DNA of 64,000 bases from Actinomadura kijaniata NBRC 14229 (GCF_001552175.1 NZ_BCQR01000004.1:1-64000), one strand, 5' to 3'. Positions 12,733 through 23,509 are shown, numbered from the stretch's first letter. Notes: a model not told the origin generated them from the letters alone. Made by a program: numbers and translations.

Positions 12733-13557
12733 ATGGCGACCAAGGACACCCCGGACGAGCGGAAGAAACCGGCTCCGGAGATCTCGAACCCGACGGAGCT
12801 GGCCGATGCCTATCTCGGCCTTCTGAAGAAATGCCTGCTGCGTTTCCACGACGGCGCCGCCTTTCCCTACTCGCCCGACTCGGATCCCGTCGACGCGCGC
12901 ATGAGCACCCTGCTGAGCAAGGGGATCATGCCGTCGCCGGGCGCGGACACCATGGTCAGCCAGGAACGGCTGGACAACATCCACCACGCCGCCGCGACGG
13001 TCATCCGGGAGGGCGTTCCGGGCGACTTCATCGAGACGGGCGTCTGGCGCGGCGGCTCGTGCATCCTCATGCGCGCCGCGCTCACGGCGTACGGGGACCG
13101 CACCCGCAAGGTCTGGGTCGCCGACTCCTTCGACGGGTTCCCGCCGCCGACCGACAAGTACCCGTCGGACCCGTGGCAGGGACGCAGCCAGGACATCATC
13201 GGCACGCTCGGCGTCTCGCTCAAGGTCACCTTCGAGGAGGTGAAGGAGCGTTTCGCCCGGTACGGACTGCTCGACGAGCGGGTGGAGTTCCTGACCGGGT
13301 TCTTCGAGCACACCCTGCCGTCGGCGCCGATCGACAGGCTGGCGATCCTCCGCCTGGACGGCGACCTGTACCAGTCCACCTACGAGGCGCTCGAAGCGCT
13401 CTACCCGAAGCTGTCGGTCGGCGGCTACTGCATCATCGACGACTACTTCTACACGATGTGCAGCAAGGCCGTGGACGACTACCGCCGCAAGCACAACATC
13501 GACGAGCCCATCGAGGCCGTCGACTGGACGTGCGTGCAGTGGCGGAAGGCCGGGTGA
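12733..13557 (+). CDS. TylF/MycF family SAM-dependent sugar O-methyltransferase
   Basis: 274 aa from the ATG at 12733, with GAAAGGA eight nt upstream. The SAM-binding stretch is FIETGVWRGGSCILM, followed by the family's VADSFDGFPPP and the metal/catalytic acids in RLDGDLYQSTYEAL and CIIDDYFY. In TylF and MycF these enzymes methylate a sugar hydroxyl after glycosyl transfer, using Mg2+. This makes an O-methylated deoxysugar on the product likely. It is the last tailoring gene before the housekeeping genes. Confidence 0.95.
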   Translation: MATKDTPDERKKPAPEISNPTELADAYLGLLKKCLLRFHDGAAFPYSPDSDPVDARMSTLLSKGIMPSPGADTMVSQERLDNIHHAAATVIREGVPGDFIETGVWRGGSCILMRAALTAYGDRTRKVWVADSFDGFPPPTDKYPSDPWQGRSQDIIGTLGVSLKVTFEEVKERFARYGLLDERVEFLTGFFEHTLPSAPIDRLAILRLDGDLYQSTYEALEALYPKLSVGGYCIIDDYFYTMCSKAVDDYRRKHNIDEPIEAVDWTCVQWRKAG

Positions 13558-13594
13558 CCGAGCTCGCCGGGACTCGCAGCCGGTCCCGGCGAAC

Positions 13595-13625
13595 GCCGGC
13601 CGGGGTTAGTGCCGCCCCGGCCGGC
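13595..13625. terminator. terminator at the right edge of the biosynthetic cluster
   Basis: 11-bp stem (13595-13605 with 13615-13625) and a 9-nt loop, between the convergent tylF-like and pfkB genes. Confidence 0.7.
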
Positions 13626-13641
13626 CCCCGGCCCTACCGAC

Positions 13642-14604
13642 CTAATCCGGGAGCCCGAGCAGGTCGAGGACGGACGGCGCCAGGTCGCGGGCCCAGGGCG
13701 GGTCCGCACCGGGAACGCCGACGGTCGCGGCGGCGATGTGCGCGGCGAACGTCAGGGCCGTCCGGACCTGCTCCGGCCGCACCGCCTCCAGGCGCCCGCC
13801 GAGGAGGGCGCCGCGGTTCAGCCAGTGCAGCAGGGCCGCCATGAACGCGTCGCCCGCCCCCACCGTGTCGGCCACCCGGGTGGGGACGCCGGGGACCTCG
13901 ACGCGCTCGCCGGACAGGGACGCCACCGCGCCGTCCGCGCCGCGCGTCACCACGATCAGGCGCACCCCCGAGGCGTGCCAGGTGTCGCAGACCTCCGCGA
14001 GGGACAGGCCGAGGGCGTCCAGGTCGTCCTCGCTGAGGCGGATCACGTCCGCCAGCCGCGCCCAGCGCGGCAGGCGTTCGCGGTAGACGGCCGGGGCGAT
14101 GATGCCGGGACGCACGTTCGGGTCGATGGAGACCGTCGCGTGGGGGCGCACCCGTTCCAGGACCTCCTCGATGAGCGGGCCGCCGGGGTCGGTCGCCAGC
14201 GCCAGGGAGCCCGTGTGCACGGCCGCCCCGTCCGGGACGCGCGCGGCCAGCTCCTCGCGGGTCCACTGCCAGTCCGCCGTGCCGCGCGCGTAGAAGTCGT
14301 ACTCGGCCTGCCCGTCCTCGCCCACCGTCGCGACGGCGAGGGTCGCCTCCTGCGGCGCGGCCACGCAGCCCGACACGTCCACGTCCGACTCCGCCAGGTG
14401 GCGGCGCAGCAGCCGCCCGAACGCCCCGGTGCTCAGCCGCCCCAGGAAGCGCGTCGGGGTGCCGAGGCGGGCCAGCGCGACGGCGGTGTTGGCGGGGCCG
14501 CCGCCGGGCCGGACCTCCAGGCGCAGCGGCGGGTCGAGGCCGCGGTCGGGCAGGAACGCGTCGGCGACGGTCTCGCCGATCACCGTGAGGGGCTGCGGGT
14601 CCAT
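13642..14604 (-). CDS. PfkB family carbohydrate kinase (fructokinase/ribokinase type)
   Basis: 320 aa from the ATG at 14604. PfkB signature 1 is GGGPANTAVALARLG near the N-terminus; signature 2 is DTVGAGDAFMAAL with the catalytic Asp near the C-terminus. It phosphorylates a small sugar or nucleoside with ATP; the substrate is not determined. It starts 14 nt after the TPR gene, the last of the hisG-PH-TPR-pfkB run. Confidence 0.93.
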   Translation of the reverse strand: MDPQPLTVIGETVADAFLPDRGLDPPLRLEVRPGGGPANTAVALARLGTPTRFLGRLSTGAFGRLLRRHLAESDVDVSGCVAAPQEATLAVATVGEDGQAEYDFYARGTADWQWTREELAARVPDGAAVHTGSLALATDPGGPLIEEVLERVRPHATVSIDPNVRPGIIAPAVYRERLPRWARLADVIRLSEDDLDALGLSLAEVCDTWHASGVRLIVVTRGADGAVASLSGERVEVPGVPTRVADTVGAGDAFMAALLHWLNRGALLGGRLEAVRPEQVRTALTFAAHIAAATVGVPGADPPWARDLAPSVLDLLGLPD

Positions 14605-14618
14605 CCGCCGCACTGTAC

Positions 14619-16001
14619 TCAGCCGCCCGCGGGTTCGCGGCCCACGGTCATGGCCTTGATCAGGCCATCGCCGGTGAACCCGACCGTCACCTGGTCGCCC
14701 GCGCCGGACCGGCCGTCGATCACCTCGGCCGACTCCCTGATCCGGAACCCGTGGTGGGACAGGAAGCCGCGCACGACCCGGCGCGCCTCGCCGGGGAAGA
14801 GGCCGGCGGCGGTCATCAGCAGGCGCGGCGCGCGGAGCCGGTCGAACGCGGCGGCGGGCAGCGCGGGGTCGTCGAGGTGGACGTAGGCCGTGCCCCGCCC
14901 GTCGTTGATGCCGTAGCTGACCACGCCGTTGCCGCCGAGCAGCATCCCGGAGGTGATCGCGATGCTGGTCGCGGCCTGGTGCGGGTCGGGGAAGCCGGAC
15001 AGGTCCTGGTGCCCGGCGGCCAGCTCGGCGATGCCGTGCTCCTCGCCGTGCTCGCGGACGGCGCGCAGCGGGACGACGGCGGGATGGCCGGCGGCGAACG
15101 CCTCGTTCGCCCACGACCACAGCCACGTGCGGCTGAGGTGGGAGAAGCTGCCCAGCAGCGTCACGCCGCCGTAGGCGCGGCCGTCGCAGGTGAGGGTCCG
15201 CGCGTCCAGGTCGATCGCCAGGCCGCCGGTGAGCAGGTCGTTGACCTGCTCCTGCCGGTCGAACGCGGCGGCCGCCACCCAGCTCGCCAGCGCCTCGAAC
15301 TCCGGGCTGTGCGCGCCCGGCCCGGCCAGGAAGTCCCGCCAGTACGCGGCCCGGCGTTCGTCGCCGTGGGCGCGGTACAGCTCGTCGAGCCGGCGCGCGG
15401 CGGCCTCGTCACCGGCCTCGTACACCGCGCGGCGGAACCAGGTCACGGCGGTGTCCAGGTCCCCGCCGTTCGCGTGGTGGTCGCCCAGGGCCCCCGCGGC
15501 CCGGGGGTGCCCGAGTTCGGCCGCGCGCCGCCAGGACGCCAGCATCCCGCCGGTGTCGCCCCGGTCCGCGCACACGAAGCCCAGGTTGAACGCCGCGCCC
15601 GCGTTGCCGCGCTCGGCCGCGCGGCCGTACCAGGTCGCGGCCTGTTCCAGGTCGCCGCGCCCGTCGTCGTCGTACAGCCGCCCCAGGTTGAACGCCGCCG
15701 CGTGCGAGCCCAGCTCCCAGGCGCGCCGGTACAGCTCCATCGCGGCGGGGACGTCGCGTTTCTCGACCAGGACCGCCAGGTTCAGCACGCCGCCGGGGTC
15801 GCCGCCGTCGGCGGCCTCGCGGTACCGGCGTTCGGCCTCCTCCGGCTCGCCCCGGCGCTCGGCCGCCAGGCCGAGTTCGAGGGCGCTCCCGGCGTGGCCC
15901 GTCGCGGCGGCGCGGCGGAACAGTTCCTCCGCCCGCGCGTCGTCACCCTGGCGGATCGCCGCCACACCCGCCTCGTACAGCTCGTTCGCTTCCGGCACCA
16001 T
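14619..16001 (-). CDS. tetratricopeptide/Sel1-type repeat protein
   Basis: 460 aa. The first half (about residues 1-230) is a series of 33-36-residue helical repeats with the A-x-x-LG pattern (for example AAFNLGRLYDDDG, AAFNLGFVCADRG), Sel1/TPR-like. The second half is a separate domain with GSFSHLSRTWLWSWAN, resembling the DUF6882 type (from memory). No signal peptide. The start is 5 nt from the stop of the PH-domain gene, suggesting coupling. Probably a protein-protein interaction scaffold; function unknown. Confidence 0.85.
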   Translation of the reverse strand: MVPEANELYEAGVAAIRQGDDARAEELFRRAAATGHAGSALELGLAAERRGEPEEAERRYREAADGGDPGGVLNLAVLVEKRDVPAAMELYRRAWELGSHAAAFNLGRLYDDDGRGDLEQAATWYGRAAERGNAGAAFNLGFVCADRGDTGGMLASWRRAAELGHPRAAGALGDHHANGGDLDTAVTWFRRAVYEAGDEAAARRLDELYRAHGDERRAAYWRDFLAGPGAHSPEFEALASWVAAAAFDRQEQVNDLLTGGLAIDLDARTLTCDGRAYGGVTLLGSFSHLSRTWLWSWANEAFAAGHPAVVPLRAVREHGEEHGIAELAAGHQDLSGFPDPHQAATSIAITSGMLLGGNGVVSYGINDGRGTAYVHLDDPALPAAAFDRLRAPRLLMTAAGLFPGEARRVVRGFLSHHGFRIRESAEVIDGRSGAGDQVTVGFTGDGLIKAMTVGREPAGG

Positions 16002-16006
16002 GGCGA

Positions 16007-16453
16007 CTAGGACGGGTCGGAGGCCTCGCCGCGTTCCCGGAGCAGGGACCTCAGTTCGGCGAGCTGCCGGGCGGACAGGTCCTTCTCGGTGCCGTTGATG
16101 CCCATGGCGCCGACGGAGGTGCCGTCGGCCAGGTCCAGGGTGGGCCACGGCTCGCCGACGGCCATGTCGGCGTCCAGGACCTCGGCCCACTCCAGGCGGC
16201 GGGTGCGGAACGCGTTGACCACGGTCAGCCCGGTCTCGTCGGCCACCACGCGGCAGCGCGCCAGCATGTGCAGGATCCAGGCGATGAACGCCCCGGACAG
16301 CACGATCAGGACGCGGTCGAACAGCTTGAACTGGGGCGCCACCACGACGGCGAGCACGATCATGCCCAGCATGATCACGCCCGCCGTCGCGTAGGCCACG
16401 ACGCGTGTGGTGCGCGGACGCCACACCGTCGGCAGGGCCGGGATCTCAGTCAA
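16007..16453 (-). CDS. two-TM protein with bacterial PH-like domain
   Basis: 148 aa. Two hydrophobic segments (about residues 18-36 and 46-64) are followed by a soluble domain with the pattern CRVVADETGLTVVNAFRTRRLEWAEV, typical of the short bacterial PH domains next to hisG in actinobacteria. Overlaps the hisG 3' end by 8 nt. Function unknown. Confidence 0.85.
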   Translation of the reverse strand: MTEIPALPTVWRPRTTRVVAYATAGVIMLGMIVLAVVVAPQFKLFDRVLIVLSGAFIAWILHMLARCRVVADETGLTVVNAFRTRRLEWAEVLDADMAVGEPWPTLDLADGTSVGAMGINGTEKDLSARQLAELRSLLRERGEASDPS

Positions 16454-17321
16454 CGATCTTGGAAATCGGGATCTCGAGGATGTCGTGGGCGCCCGCGGCC
16501 TTCAGCGCCGGGATGAGGGTGTTGACGCCGCGCTTGGCGACCACGCTCTCCACCGCGCTGCTGTCGCCGCCGGCCAGCGAGGTGACCGTGGGCGAGGACA
16601 TCGACGGCATGATGTCCAGCACGGCCTGGAGGTTCGCGGCGGCGACGTTCAGCTTCAGCAGCACGTTGCCCCGGGCCCGGATCGCCCCCTGGAGCAGCAG
16701 CGCGACGTCCTCCATCGCGGCGCGCTTCTCGGGGTCCTCGTAGGCCTCCCGGTTCGCCACCAGCTCGGTGTAGCTGGTCAGCAGCGTGTCCAGGATGCGC
16801 AGGCCGTTCTTGCGCAGCGACGAGCCGGTCTCGGTCAGGTCCACGATCACGTCGACGATGTCGGGGACCTTCGCCTCGGTCGCGCCGTAGGACGGGACGA
16901 CCTTGGCCTTGACGCCGTGCCGCTCCAGGAACCGCTTGGTCATGGCGGGGAACTCGGTGGAGATCCGCACGCCCTCGGGCAGGTCGGAGACCTTCTGCCA
17001 GGGGGCGTCGTTGGGCACCGCCATGATCACGCGGACCGGGTTGTCGGTCGCCTTGGAGTACTTCAGCTCACCGAGGCTGACGACGTCGGCGTCGGTCTCG
17101 GTGATCCAGTCCCGGCCGGTGATGCCGAGGTCGAACAGGCCCTGTTCCAGGTAGGTGGGGATCTCCTGGGGGCGCAGCACCCGGACCCGGTCGATGCGCG
17201 GGTCGTCGATCTGGGCGCGGTAGTCGCGGTCCGAGGAGCGGCGGACCGTCAGGTCGGCCGCGTCGAACAGCGTCATGGTCGCCTTCTCCAGGGACCCCTT
17301 GGGCAGGACGAGAGACAGCAC
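16446..17321 (-). CDS. hisG: ATP phosphoribosyltransferase, long form
   Basis: 291 aa, first step of histidine synthesis (ATP + PRPP). It starts with the characteristic LVLPKGSLEKATM; GLFDLGITGRDW is the PRPP-region motif. The length and C-terminal extension (the ACT-like regulatory domain ending near ILEIPISKIVD) mark the long, histidine-inhibited form. GTG start with GGAAGG upstream. hisE, which usually lies directly upstream in actinobacteria, is absent: ribH is only 46 nt away. Confidence 0.97.
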   Translation of the reverse strand: MLSLVLPKGSLEKATMTLFDAADLTVRRSSDRDYRAQIDDPRIDRVRVLRPQEIPTYLEQGLFDLGITGRDWITETDADVVSLGELKYSKATDNPVRVIMAVPNDAPWQKVSDLPEGVRISTEFPAMTKRFLERHGVKAKVVPSYGATEAKVPDIVDVIVDLTETGSSLRKNGLRILDTLLTSYTELVANREAYEDPEKRAAMEDVALLLQGAIRARGNVLLKLNVAAANLQAVLDIMPSMSSPTVTSLAGGDSSAVESVVAKRGVNTLIPALKAAGAHDILEIPISKIVD

Positions 17322-17367
17322 GGTGAAACCCTTCCGTGGGTGGGATTGTCGGGAACGTCCGGGACGA

Positions 17368-18227
<860 letters not shown>

Positions 18228-18228
<1 letters not shown>

Positions 18229-19457
18229 CAGATCTCCCCGATCGCGTGGCCGAGACGGTCGCGCTTGACCGTCAGGTAACGGCGGTTGTGCTCGGTGACC
18301 ACCACGGGCATCGCCTCGCGGCCCAGCACCCCGATGCCGAACCCGTCCAGCCCGGCGAGCTTGGCCGGGTTGTTGGTCAGCACCCGGATCGAGCGTACCC
18401 CCAGGTCACGCAGCATGTGGGCAGCGTTGGAGTATTCGCGCGCGTCGGCGGGCAGCCCGAGCTCCAGGTTGGCGTCGACGGTGTCGGAGCCGTTGTCCTG
18501 AAGGGCATAGGCCTTCAGCTTGGCCAGCAGGCCGATGCCGCGGCCCTCGTGACCGCGCAGGTACAGCACGACGCCCCGGCCCTCGGCGCTGATGCGCTCC
18601 ATGGCGGCGTCGAGCTGGGGGCCGCAGTCGCAGCGCTCGGAGTGCAGCACGTCGCCGGTCAGACATTCGGAGTGGGCGCGGACCAGCACGTCCTCGCCGT
18701 CGCCGAGGTCGCCGTAGACGAGCGCGACGTGCTCGCCGCCGTCGATGGCGCTGGCGAACCCGACGGCCCGCCACATGCCGAACCGGTTCGGCACGCGGGT
18801 CTCGACCTCGCGGGTGACCATCGTCTCGGTGCGCTTGCGGTACTCCACCAGCTGCTCGATGGAGATCAGCTTCAGGCCGTGCTCCTTGGCGAACACCTGG
18901 AGCTCGGGCAGGCGGGCCATGGTGCCGTCGTCGTTGACGATCTCGGCGAGCACGCCCGCCGGGCGCAGCCCCGCCAGGCGGGCCAGGTCCACGGCGGCCT
19001 CGGTGTGGCCGCGGCGGCGCAGCACGCCGCCCTCGCGGTAGCGCAGCGGGAAGATGTGGCCGGGCCGGACCAGCTCGTACGGCTCGGTCGCGGTGTCGCA
19101 CAGGGTACGGATGGTCTTCGCGCGGTCGGCCGCCGAGATCCCGGTGGTGACGCCGTCGCGGGCGTCCACGCTGATCGTGTAGGCGGTGCGCATCCGCTCG
19201 GTGTTCTGCGAGGTCATCAGCGGCAGGTGCAGCCGGTCCAGGTCCTCGCCGGTCATCGGCACGCAGATCACGCCGCTGGTGTGGCGGATGGTGAACGTCA
19301 GCAGCTCCGGCGTCGCCTTGGCCGCCGCGAAGATGATGTCGCCCTCGTTCTCGCGGTCCTCGTCGTCGACCACCACGACGGCCCTGCCCGCCGCGATGTC
19401 GGCGACGGCGTCCTCGATCGGGTCGAAGATCCCTGCGTTGGAGTCGTTGCCGCTCAT
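18228..19457 (-). CDS. ribBA: bifunctional DHBP synthase / GTP cyclohydrolase II
   Basis: 409 aa. The N-terminal RibB domain has [15 protein letters not shown] and PGHIFPLR; the C-terminal RibA domain has the zinc ligands in [18 protein letters not shown], then [14 protein letters not shown]. It supplies both precursors of riboflavin. The ATG overlaps the ribM stop by 4 nt (ATGA). It is followed by the tandem repeat array before ribH. Confidence 0.98.
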
Positions 19458-20107
19458 GCGGTCACCGCCTTGCTCTCGTTCTGGGGGGTGGGAACCTCGC
19501 GCCGCCGGGACTCGCGCAGCCAGTTGCGGAACCCGACCATGACCATGACGAAGAAGATGCCGTAGACGGCGGCGGACACGTACAGCCCCGACTTCAGGGC
19601 CAGCGGCACGCCGACCAGGTCGACCAGCACCCAGATGATCCAGAAGTCGACCAGGGCGCGGCTCTGCGCGAACGTCGCGACCGCGCTGCCGACGAAGATG
19701 TAGGCGTTGGCCCACGGCGACCAGGCGATCTTCAGCCAGTCCAGGTGGATGAACAGCTGCGCCACCAGAACGGTGCCGATGACCAGGGCCGCCAGCAGGA
19801 CCGCGCGCTCCCGGGCGGTGGCCTGCCGGACGACCAGGCCGTGGTCCGCGCGGCGGCCGCGCGTCCAGGAGTACCAGCCGAACAGGGCCAGGCCGATGAA
19901 CAGGACCTGCTTGAGGGCGTTGCCGGGGGCCGCCGCGTGCAGCGAGGCGGCCAGCAGCAGCGCCGCGCCGGTGAGCTGGACGGGCCACGTCCAGATGGTC
20001 TTGCGCATCGCCAGCCAGACGACGGCCAGCGACAGGACGTTGCCGACCAGGTCGGTCCACAGGATGTGCTCACCGAAGACGGTGAAGCTCGCGTTCAGCC
20101 AGCTCAC
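19454..20107 (-). CDS. ribM: PnuC-family vitamin transporter, probable riboflavin uptake (RibM type)
   Basis: 217 aa with about seven hydrophobic segments and the PnuC-family signature region ([34 protein letters not shown]). PnuC proteins take up nicotinamide riboside, but members inside actinobacterial rib operons (RibM) import riboflavin. Being between ribE and ribBA, 4-nt overlaps on both sides, behind an FMN riboswitch, supports RibM. The assignment over nicotinamide riboside transport is from context. Confidence 0.88.
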   Translation of the reverse strand: MSWLNASFTVFGEHILWTDLVGNVLSLAVVWLAMRKTIWTWPVQLTGAALLLAASLHAAAPGNALKQVLFIGLALFGWYSWTRGRRADHGLVVRQATARERAVLLAALVIGTVLVAQLFIHLDWLKIAWSPWANAYIFVGSAVATFAQSRALVDFWIIWVLVDLVGVPLALKSGLYVSAAVYGIFFVMVMVGFRNWLRESRRREVPTPQNESKAVTA

Positions 20108-20697
20108 GCGCGGGCTCCGATCATGCGCTCGACGTACTTGGCCACCACGTCGACCTCCAGGTTCACGGGGTCGCCCGGCCGCTTGTGGCCGAGCGTGGTG
20201 AGGGCGAGGGTGGTGGGGATGAGCGCGACGGTGAAGAAGTCGTCACCCGCCTCCACGACGGTCAGGCTGATGCCGTCCACGGTGATGGAGCCCTTGTCGA
20301 CCACGTAGCGGGCCAGGTGGGCGGGCAGGGAGACCGTCACGACGTCCCAGCGTTCGCCGGGCTCGCGGGAGACGATCTCGCCGACCCCGTCGACGTGGCC
20401 CTGCACCAGGTGGCCGCCGAGACGGTCGGCCAGGCGCACGGGTCGTTCCAGGTTGACCTTGGACCCCGCGGCGAGCGCGCCGAGGCTGCTCTTGTCGAGG
20501 GTCTCCTTCACGACGTCGGCGGTGAACCGACCGTCGATGGCCTCCACCACCGTGAGGCAGACTCCGTTGACGGCGATCGACGCGCCGTGGACGGCGTCCT
20601 GGGTGACGAGGGGTCCGCGGACCGTGAGCCGGGCCGAGTCGCCCAGCGACTCGACGGCCTCGATCTCGCCGAGTTCCTCGACGATGCCGGTGAACAT
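20104..20697 (-). CDS. ribE: riboflavin synthase alpha chain
   Basis: 197 aa. Starts with the invariant MFTGIVEELG, and has the two lumazine-binding barrels with repeated motifs (INGVCLTV-like VNGVCLTVVEA and VDGISLTVVEA) and GHLVQGHVDGVG. Makes riboflavin by dismutating two lumazines. ATG at 20697 chosen for the GGAGG at spacing 8. First gene of the rib operon, about 100 nt behind the FMN riboswitch. Confidence 0.97.
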   Translation of the reverse strand: MFTGIVEELGEIEAVESLGDSARLTVRGPLVTQDAVHGASIAVNGVCLTVVEAIDGRFTADVVKETLDKSSLGALAAGSKVNLERPVRLADRLGGHLVQGHVDGVGEIVSREPGERWDVVTVSLPAHLARYVVDKGSITVDGISLTVVEAGDDFFTVALIPTTLALTTLGHKRPGDPVNLEVDVVAKYVERMIGARA

Positions 20698-20773
20698 CTC
20701 CCGGGCCTCCATTGCTCTGGGGCGAAGGCTCCGGGGGTTGCTTGCGTACGACGGAACGTACGGCTGGAGACAC

Positions 20774-20789
20774 CCGTGCCTGGGCACGG
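20774..20789 (-). other. hairpin in the FMN riboswitch expression platform
   Basis: CCGTGCC/GGCACGG dyad between the aptamer and ribE. It is a candidate terminator or a partner that hides the ribE ribosome site. Confidence 0.4.
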
Positions 20790-20798
20790 ATGTCCTGC

Positions 20799-20930
20799 GC
20801 GCTGCCTCCCATCCGGACTTTCACCGTCGGTCCCGGAATTCCACCGGGTCAACCGGCCGATGGCTTCGGCCGGGTCGCGGACTGTCACCGCCGGTTCGGA
20901 CTTTCACCGACCCCGGAGCACGCTTTCACT
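20799..20930 (-). promoter_or_regulatory. FMN riboswitch (RFN element)
   Basis: On the minus strand the conserved aptamer parts are present in order: GGGGTCGGTGAAAGTCCG, ACCGGCGGTGACAGTCCGCG, a variable stem, GACCCGGTGGAATTCCGG, ACCGACGGTGAAAGTCCG and GATGGGAGGCAGCG. It binds FMN and would lower expression of ribE-ribM-ribBA-ribH (and possibly hisG) when flavin is plentiful. No gene is present in 20698-21018. Confidence 0.97.
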
Positions 20931-21018
20931 GCTAGGCAACCAGTGTGCCATGCCGCGCATTCCCGGGACCCTGTGAAACTCGCCACGGCCACAGTTGGAC
21001 AACCAAGCGCTCGCTTGT

Positions 21019-21669
21019 TTACCGGACGGCGACGCGCAGCCCGCCCGGGACGGCCGTGACGGCGGTCAGATCGGGCACGACCACGTCCGCCTCGGCCAGT
21101 TCGGCGGCGGGATGGCTGGTGGCGACGGCCAGGACGGCCGCCCCGGCGGCGCGGCCCGCGCGCACCCCGGCCGGGGCGTCCTCGACGACCACGCACCGCG
21201 CCGGGTCCACGCCGAGCCTGCGGGCGGCCAGCAGGTAGCCCGCCGGGTCGGGCTTGCCGCGCTCCACCTCCTCGGCGGTCACGACCACCCGCGGCAGCGG
21301 AACGCCCGCCGCGCCCGTGCGCTGGAGGAGCGCGCCCCGGTCCATGGAGGTGACCACCGCCCACGGCAGCCCGTCGAGCGAGGCCAGCAGGCCCACGGCG
21401 TTCGGCAGCGCGGCGACGCCGTCGCTGCGGGACGCCTCCAGCTCGTCCAGCCGCGCGGTGGCGGCCCGGACCCGGTCGGGCGGCAGGAACTCGGCGATCC
21501 GGTCGCTGGTGCGGCGCCCGTGCGCCCCCTCCAGGAAACGCGCCGGGTCGATGCCGTACTCGGCGGCCCACTCGTGCGCGGCGGCCTCCACCAGCGGGGT
21601 GGAGTCCACCAGGGTGCCGTCCACGTCGAACAGCACCGCCGCGCAGGGCAGGTCGAGAACGTCGGTCAT
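21019..21669 (-). CDS. HAD superfamily hydrolase (phosphatase or mutase)
   Basis: 216 aa. HAD motif I is FDVDGTLVDS, motif II VVTSMD, motif III Lys in GKPDPAGY, and motif IV VVEDAPAG. The helical cap between motifs I and II is the type seen in phosphoglycolate phosphatase and beta-phosphoglucomutase. It lies between rpe and the rib riboswitch; a riboflavin-pathway phosphatase or a sugar-phosphate phosphatase are both possible. Substrate undetermined. Confidence 0.9.
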   Translation of the reverse strand: MTDVLDLPCAAVLFDVDGTLVDSTPLVEAAAHEWAAEYGIDPARFLEGAHGRRTSDRIAEFLPPDRVRAATARLDELEASRSDGVAALPNAVGLLASLDGLPWAVVTSMDRGALLQRTGAAGVPLPRVVVTAEEVERGKPDPAGYLLAARRLGVDPARCVVVEDAPAGVRAGRAAGAAVLAVATSHPAAELAEADVVVPDLTAVTAVPGGLRVAVR

Positions 21670-21693
21670 GGGGTCGGCTTCCCGTTCGCCTTC

Positions 21694-21718
21694 CGGGGGC
21701 GCCGCCGGGGCGCCCCCG
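21694..21718 (-). terminator. hairpin between rpe and the HAD gene
   Basis: Perfect 10-bp stem CGGGGGCGCC/GGCGCCCCCG with a 5-nt loop. Confidence 0.6.
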
Positions 21719-21727
21719 CGGTTCGTG

Positions 21728-22408
21728 TCAGGACCAGTCGGCGTTCGCGGTGGCGGCCTCGGCCTGGGCGCGCAGCTTGCGGACGGCCTCGGCGGGGTCG
21801 TCGGCGTTGTAGACGGCGCTGCCCGCCACGAACACGTCCGCGCCCGCCTCGGCGCAGCGCTCGATGGTCTCGGCGCTGACGCCGCCGTCCACCTGGAGCC
21901 ACACCGGCTTGTCGGCGTCGCGGATCAGCTTCCGGGCGCGGCGGACCTTCGGCAGCACCATGTCCAGGAACTTCTGGCCGCCGAAACCCGGCTCCACGGT
22001 CATCAGCAGCAGCATGTCCACCTCGCCGAGCAGGTCGGCGTAGGTCTCCACGGCGGTGCCGGGGTTGATGCCGAGCGACGCGCGGGCCCCGGCGGCGCGG
22101 ATGGCCCGCAGGGTGCGCACGGGAGCCCTGGCGGCCTCGGCGTGGATGGTGACGCTGCCCGCGCCCGCCTCGGCGTAGGCCGGGGCCCACCGGTCCGGGT
22201 CCTCGATCATCAGATGGCAGTCCAGGGGCAGGCGGCTGCTCTTCAGCAGCGCCTCCACCACCGGCAGGCCGAGGGTGAGGTTGGGCACGAAGTGGTTGTC
22301 CATCACGTCGACGTGCACCCAGTCGGCGGCGTCGGCGATGCGCTCGACGTCGGCGCCCAGGTTGGCGAAGTCGGCGGACAGGATGCTGGGAGAGATCTGC
22401 GGAGCCAT
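21728..22408 (-). CDS. rpe: ribulose-phosphate 3-epimerase
   Basis: 226 aa TIM barrel. Family motifs: [14 protein letters not shown] at the N-terminus, [35 protein letters not shown] and WLQVDGGV. Interconverts ribulose-5-phosphate and xylulose-5-phosphate. Its product pool feeds ribulose-5-phosphate to RibBA, which fits its place beside the rib genes. Confidence 0.98.
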   Translation of the reverse strand: MAPQISPSILSADFANLGADVERIADAADWVHVDVMDNHFVPNLTLGLPVVEALLKSSRLPLDCHLMIEDPDRWAPAYAEAGAGSVTIHAEAARAPVRTLRAIRAAGARASLGINPGTAVETYADLLGEVDMLLLMTVEPGFGGQKFLDMVLPKVRRARKLIRDADKPVWLQVDGGVSAETIERCAEAGADVFVAGSAVYNADDPAEAVRKLRAQAEAATANADWS

Positions 22409-22438
22409 GATGCCCCCGAGTCTATGAGGGGCCGCCGC

Positions 22439-23389
22439 TCACCTGGTCACCGCCCGCCGGTCGGCGGGCGCGCCGGCCGGGGCGCACGCCCCCCGGGTGG
22501 CCAGGCCGAGCCGCACGAACGCCTCCGGCGCCCCGGCCGCCGCCCACAGCCCCAGCACGGCCTGCACGCAGAACGCCTGCACCGGCTGCTCCCCCAGGAA
22601 CAGCCCCACCGAGTAGATCCCCGCCGCGCCCGCCGCGCCGACCGGGATCCGCGCCAGCCTGCGCCACGGGTCGCCGCCGGGGTCGCACCAGCCGCGCCGG
22701 GCGGCCACCGACAGCCCGGCCAGGATGCCCGCCAGCCCGCCGGCCGCCCCGGCGGCCTCCGCCAGCGTGACCGGCTCGGCCGAGCCGCCCGCCGCGGCGA
22801 TCCGCCGCACCCACTCGGCGGGCCACCGCCAGCCGTCCAGCGCGAACCGCAGCGCCGCCCACGCGGCCACCAGGCACAGCAGCCCGATCGCCAGGGACAG
22901 CGCGAGCTGGGTCCACAGCGGCTGCCGCGCCCAGCGGGGCGCCACGCGCGGCTCCAGGTACAGCCCGCCGGCCAGCACCAGGCCGCCGACCGCCCACCCG
23001 GTGAGGACCTGCGCGAACGAGTGCACGCCCAGATGGATCCGGGAGTACCCGATCAGCACGATGATCACGACGGCGCCCGCCCACACGGCGCGGCGGCGGG
23101 ACCGGCTGCCCAGGAACCCCCAGGCCACCACGGCGTTCTGGGCGTGCCCGGACGGCATCCCGAACGAGTCGCGCCCCTCGTGCCCGGTGACCCCCGGGTC
23201 GGTCCAGAACGGCCGGGGGTCGTGGAACCACAGCTTGGCGACGGTGTTGACGGTCGCGTTCACCGTCAGCAGCACCGCCGCCCGCGCGCCCGTGCGGGGG
23301 TCCACGCACCAGTAGACGACCACCAGGAGCGGCAGGTAGAACGCCGCGCTCCCGATGAACGACATGACGTGCATGAACTCGGTGAGCAC
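22439..23389 (-). CDS. PAP2 family membrane phosphatase
   Basis: 316 aa, multi-pass. The three PAP2 motifs are KLWFHDPRP, PSGHA and SRIHLGVHSFAQVL. Such enzymes remove phosphate from lipid or isoprenoid diphosphates at the membrane. GTG start with GGGGGAG upstream. It lies between rsmB and rpe; the substrate is unknown (undecaprenyl diphosphate and phosphatidic acid are family options). Confidence 0.9.
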   Translation of the reverse strand: MLTEFMHVMSFIGSAAFYLPLLVVVYWCVDPRTGARAAVLLTVNATVNTVAKLWFHDPRPFWTDPGVTGHEGRDSFGMPSGHAQNAVVAWGFLGSRSRRRAVWAGAVVIIVLIGYSRIHLGVHSFAQVLTGWAVGGLVLAGGLYLEPRVAPRWARQPLWTQLALSLAIGLLCLVAAWAALRFALDGWRWPAEWVRRIAAAGGSAEPVTLAEAAGAAGGLAGILAGLSVAARRGWCDPGGDPWRRLARIPVGAAGAAGIYSVGLFLGEQPVQAFCVQAVLGLWAAAGAPEAFVRLGLATRGACAPAGAPADRRAVTR

Positions 23390-23509
23390 AGATCTCCCCC
23401 GGCGTGTTCGGGCTCCCGGCGTCGTCTCGACCCCGGTCGGTGGACATCAGGTGAACGTCCGGCCGACACGTAAAGGATCCCTGGGGGGCGGGAGTCTAAA
23501 CGTGGCGGC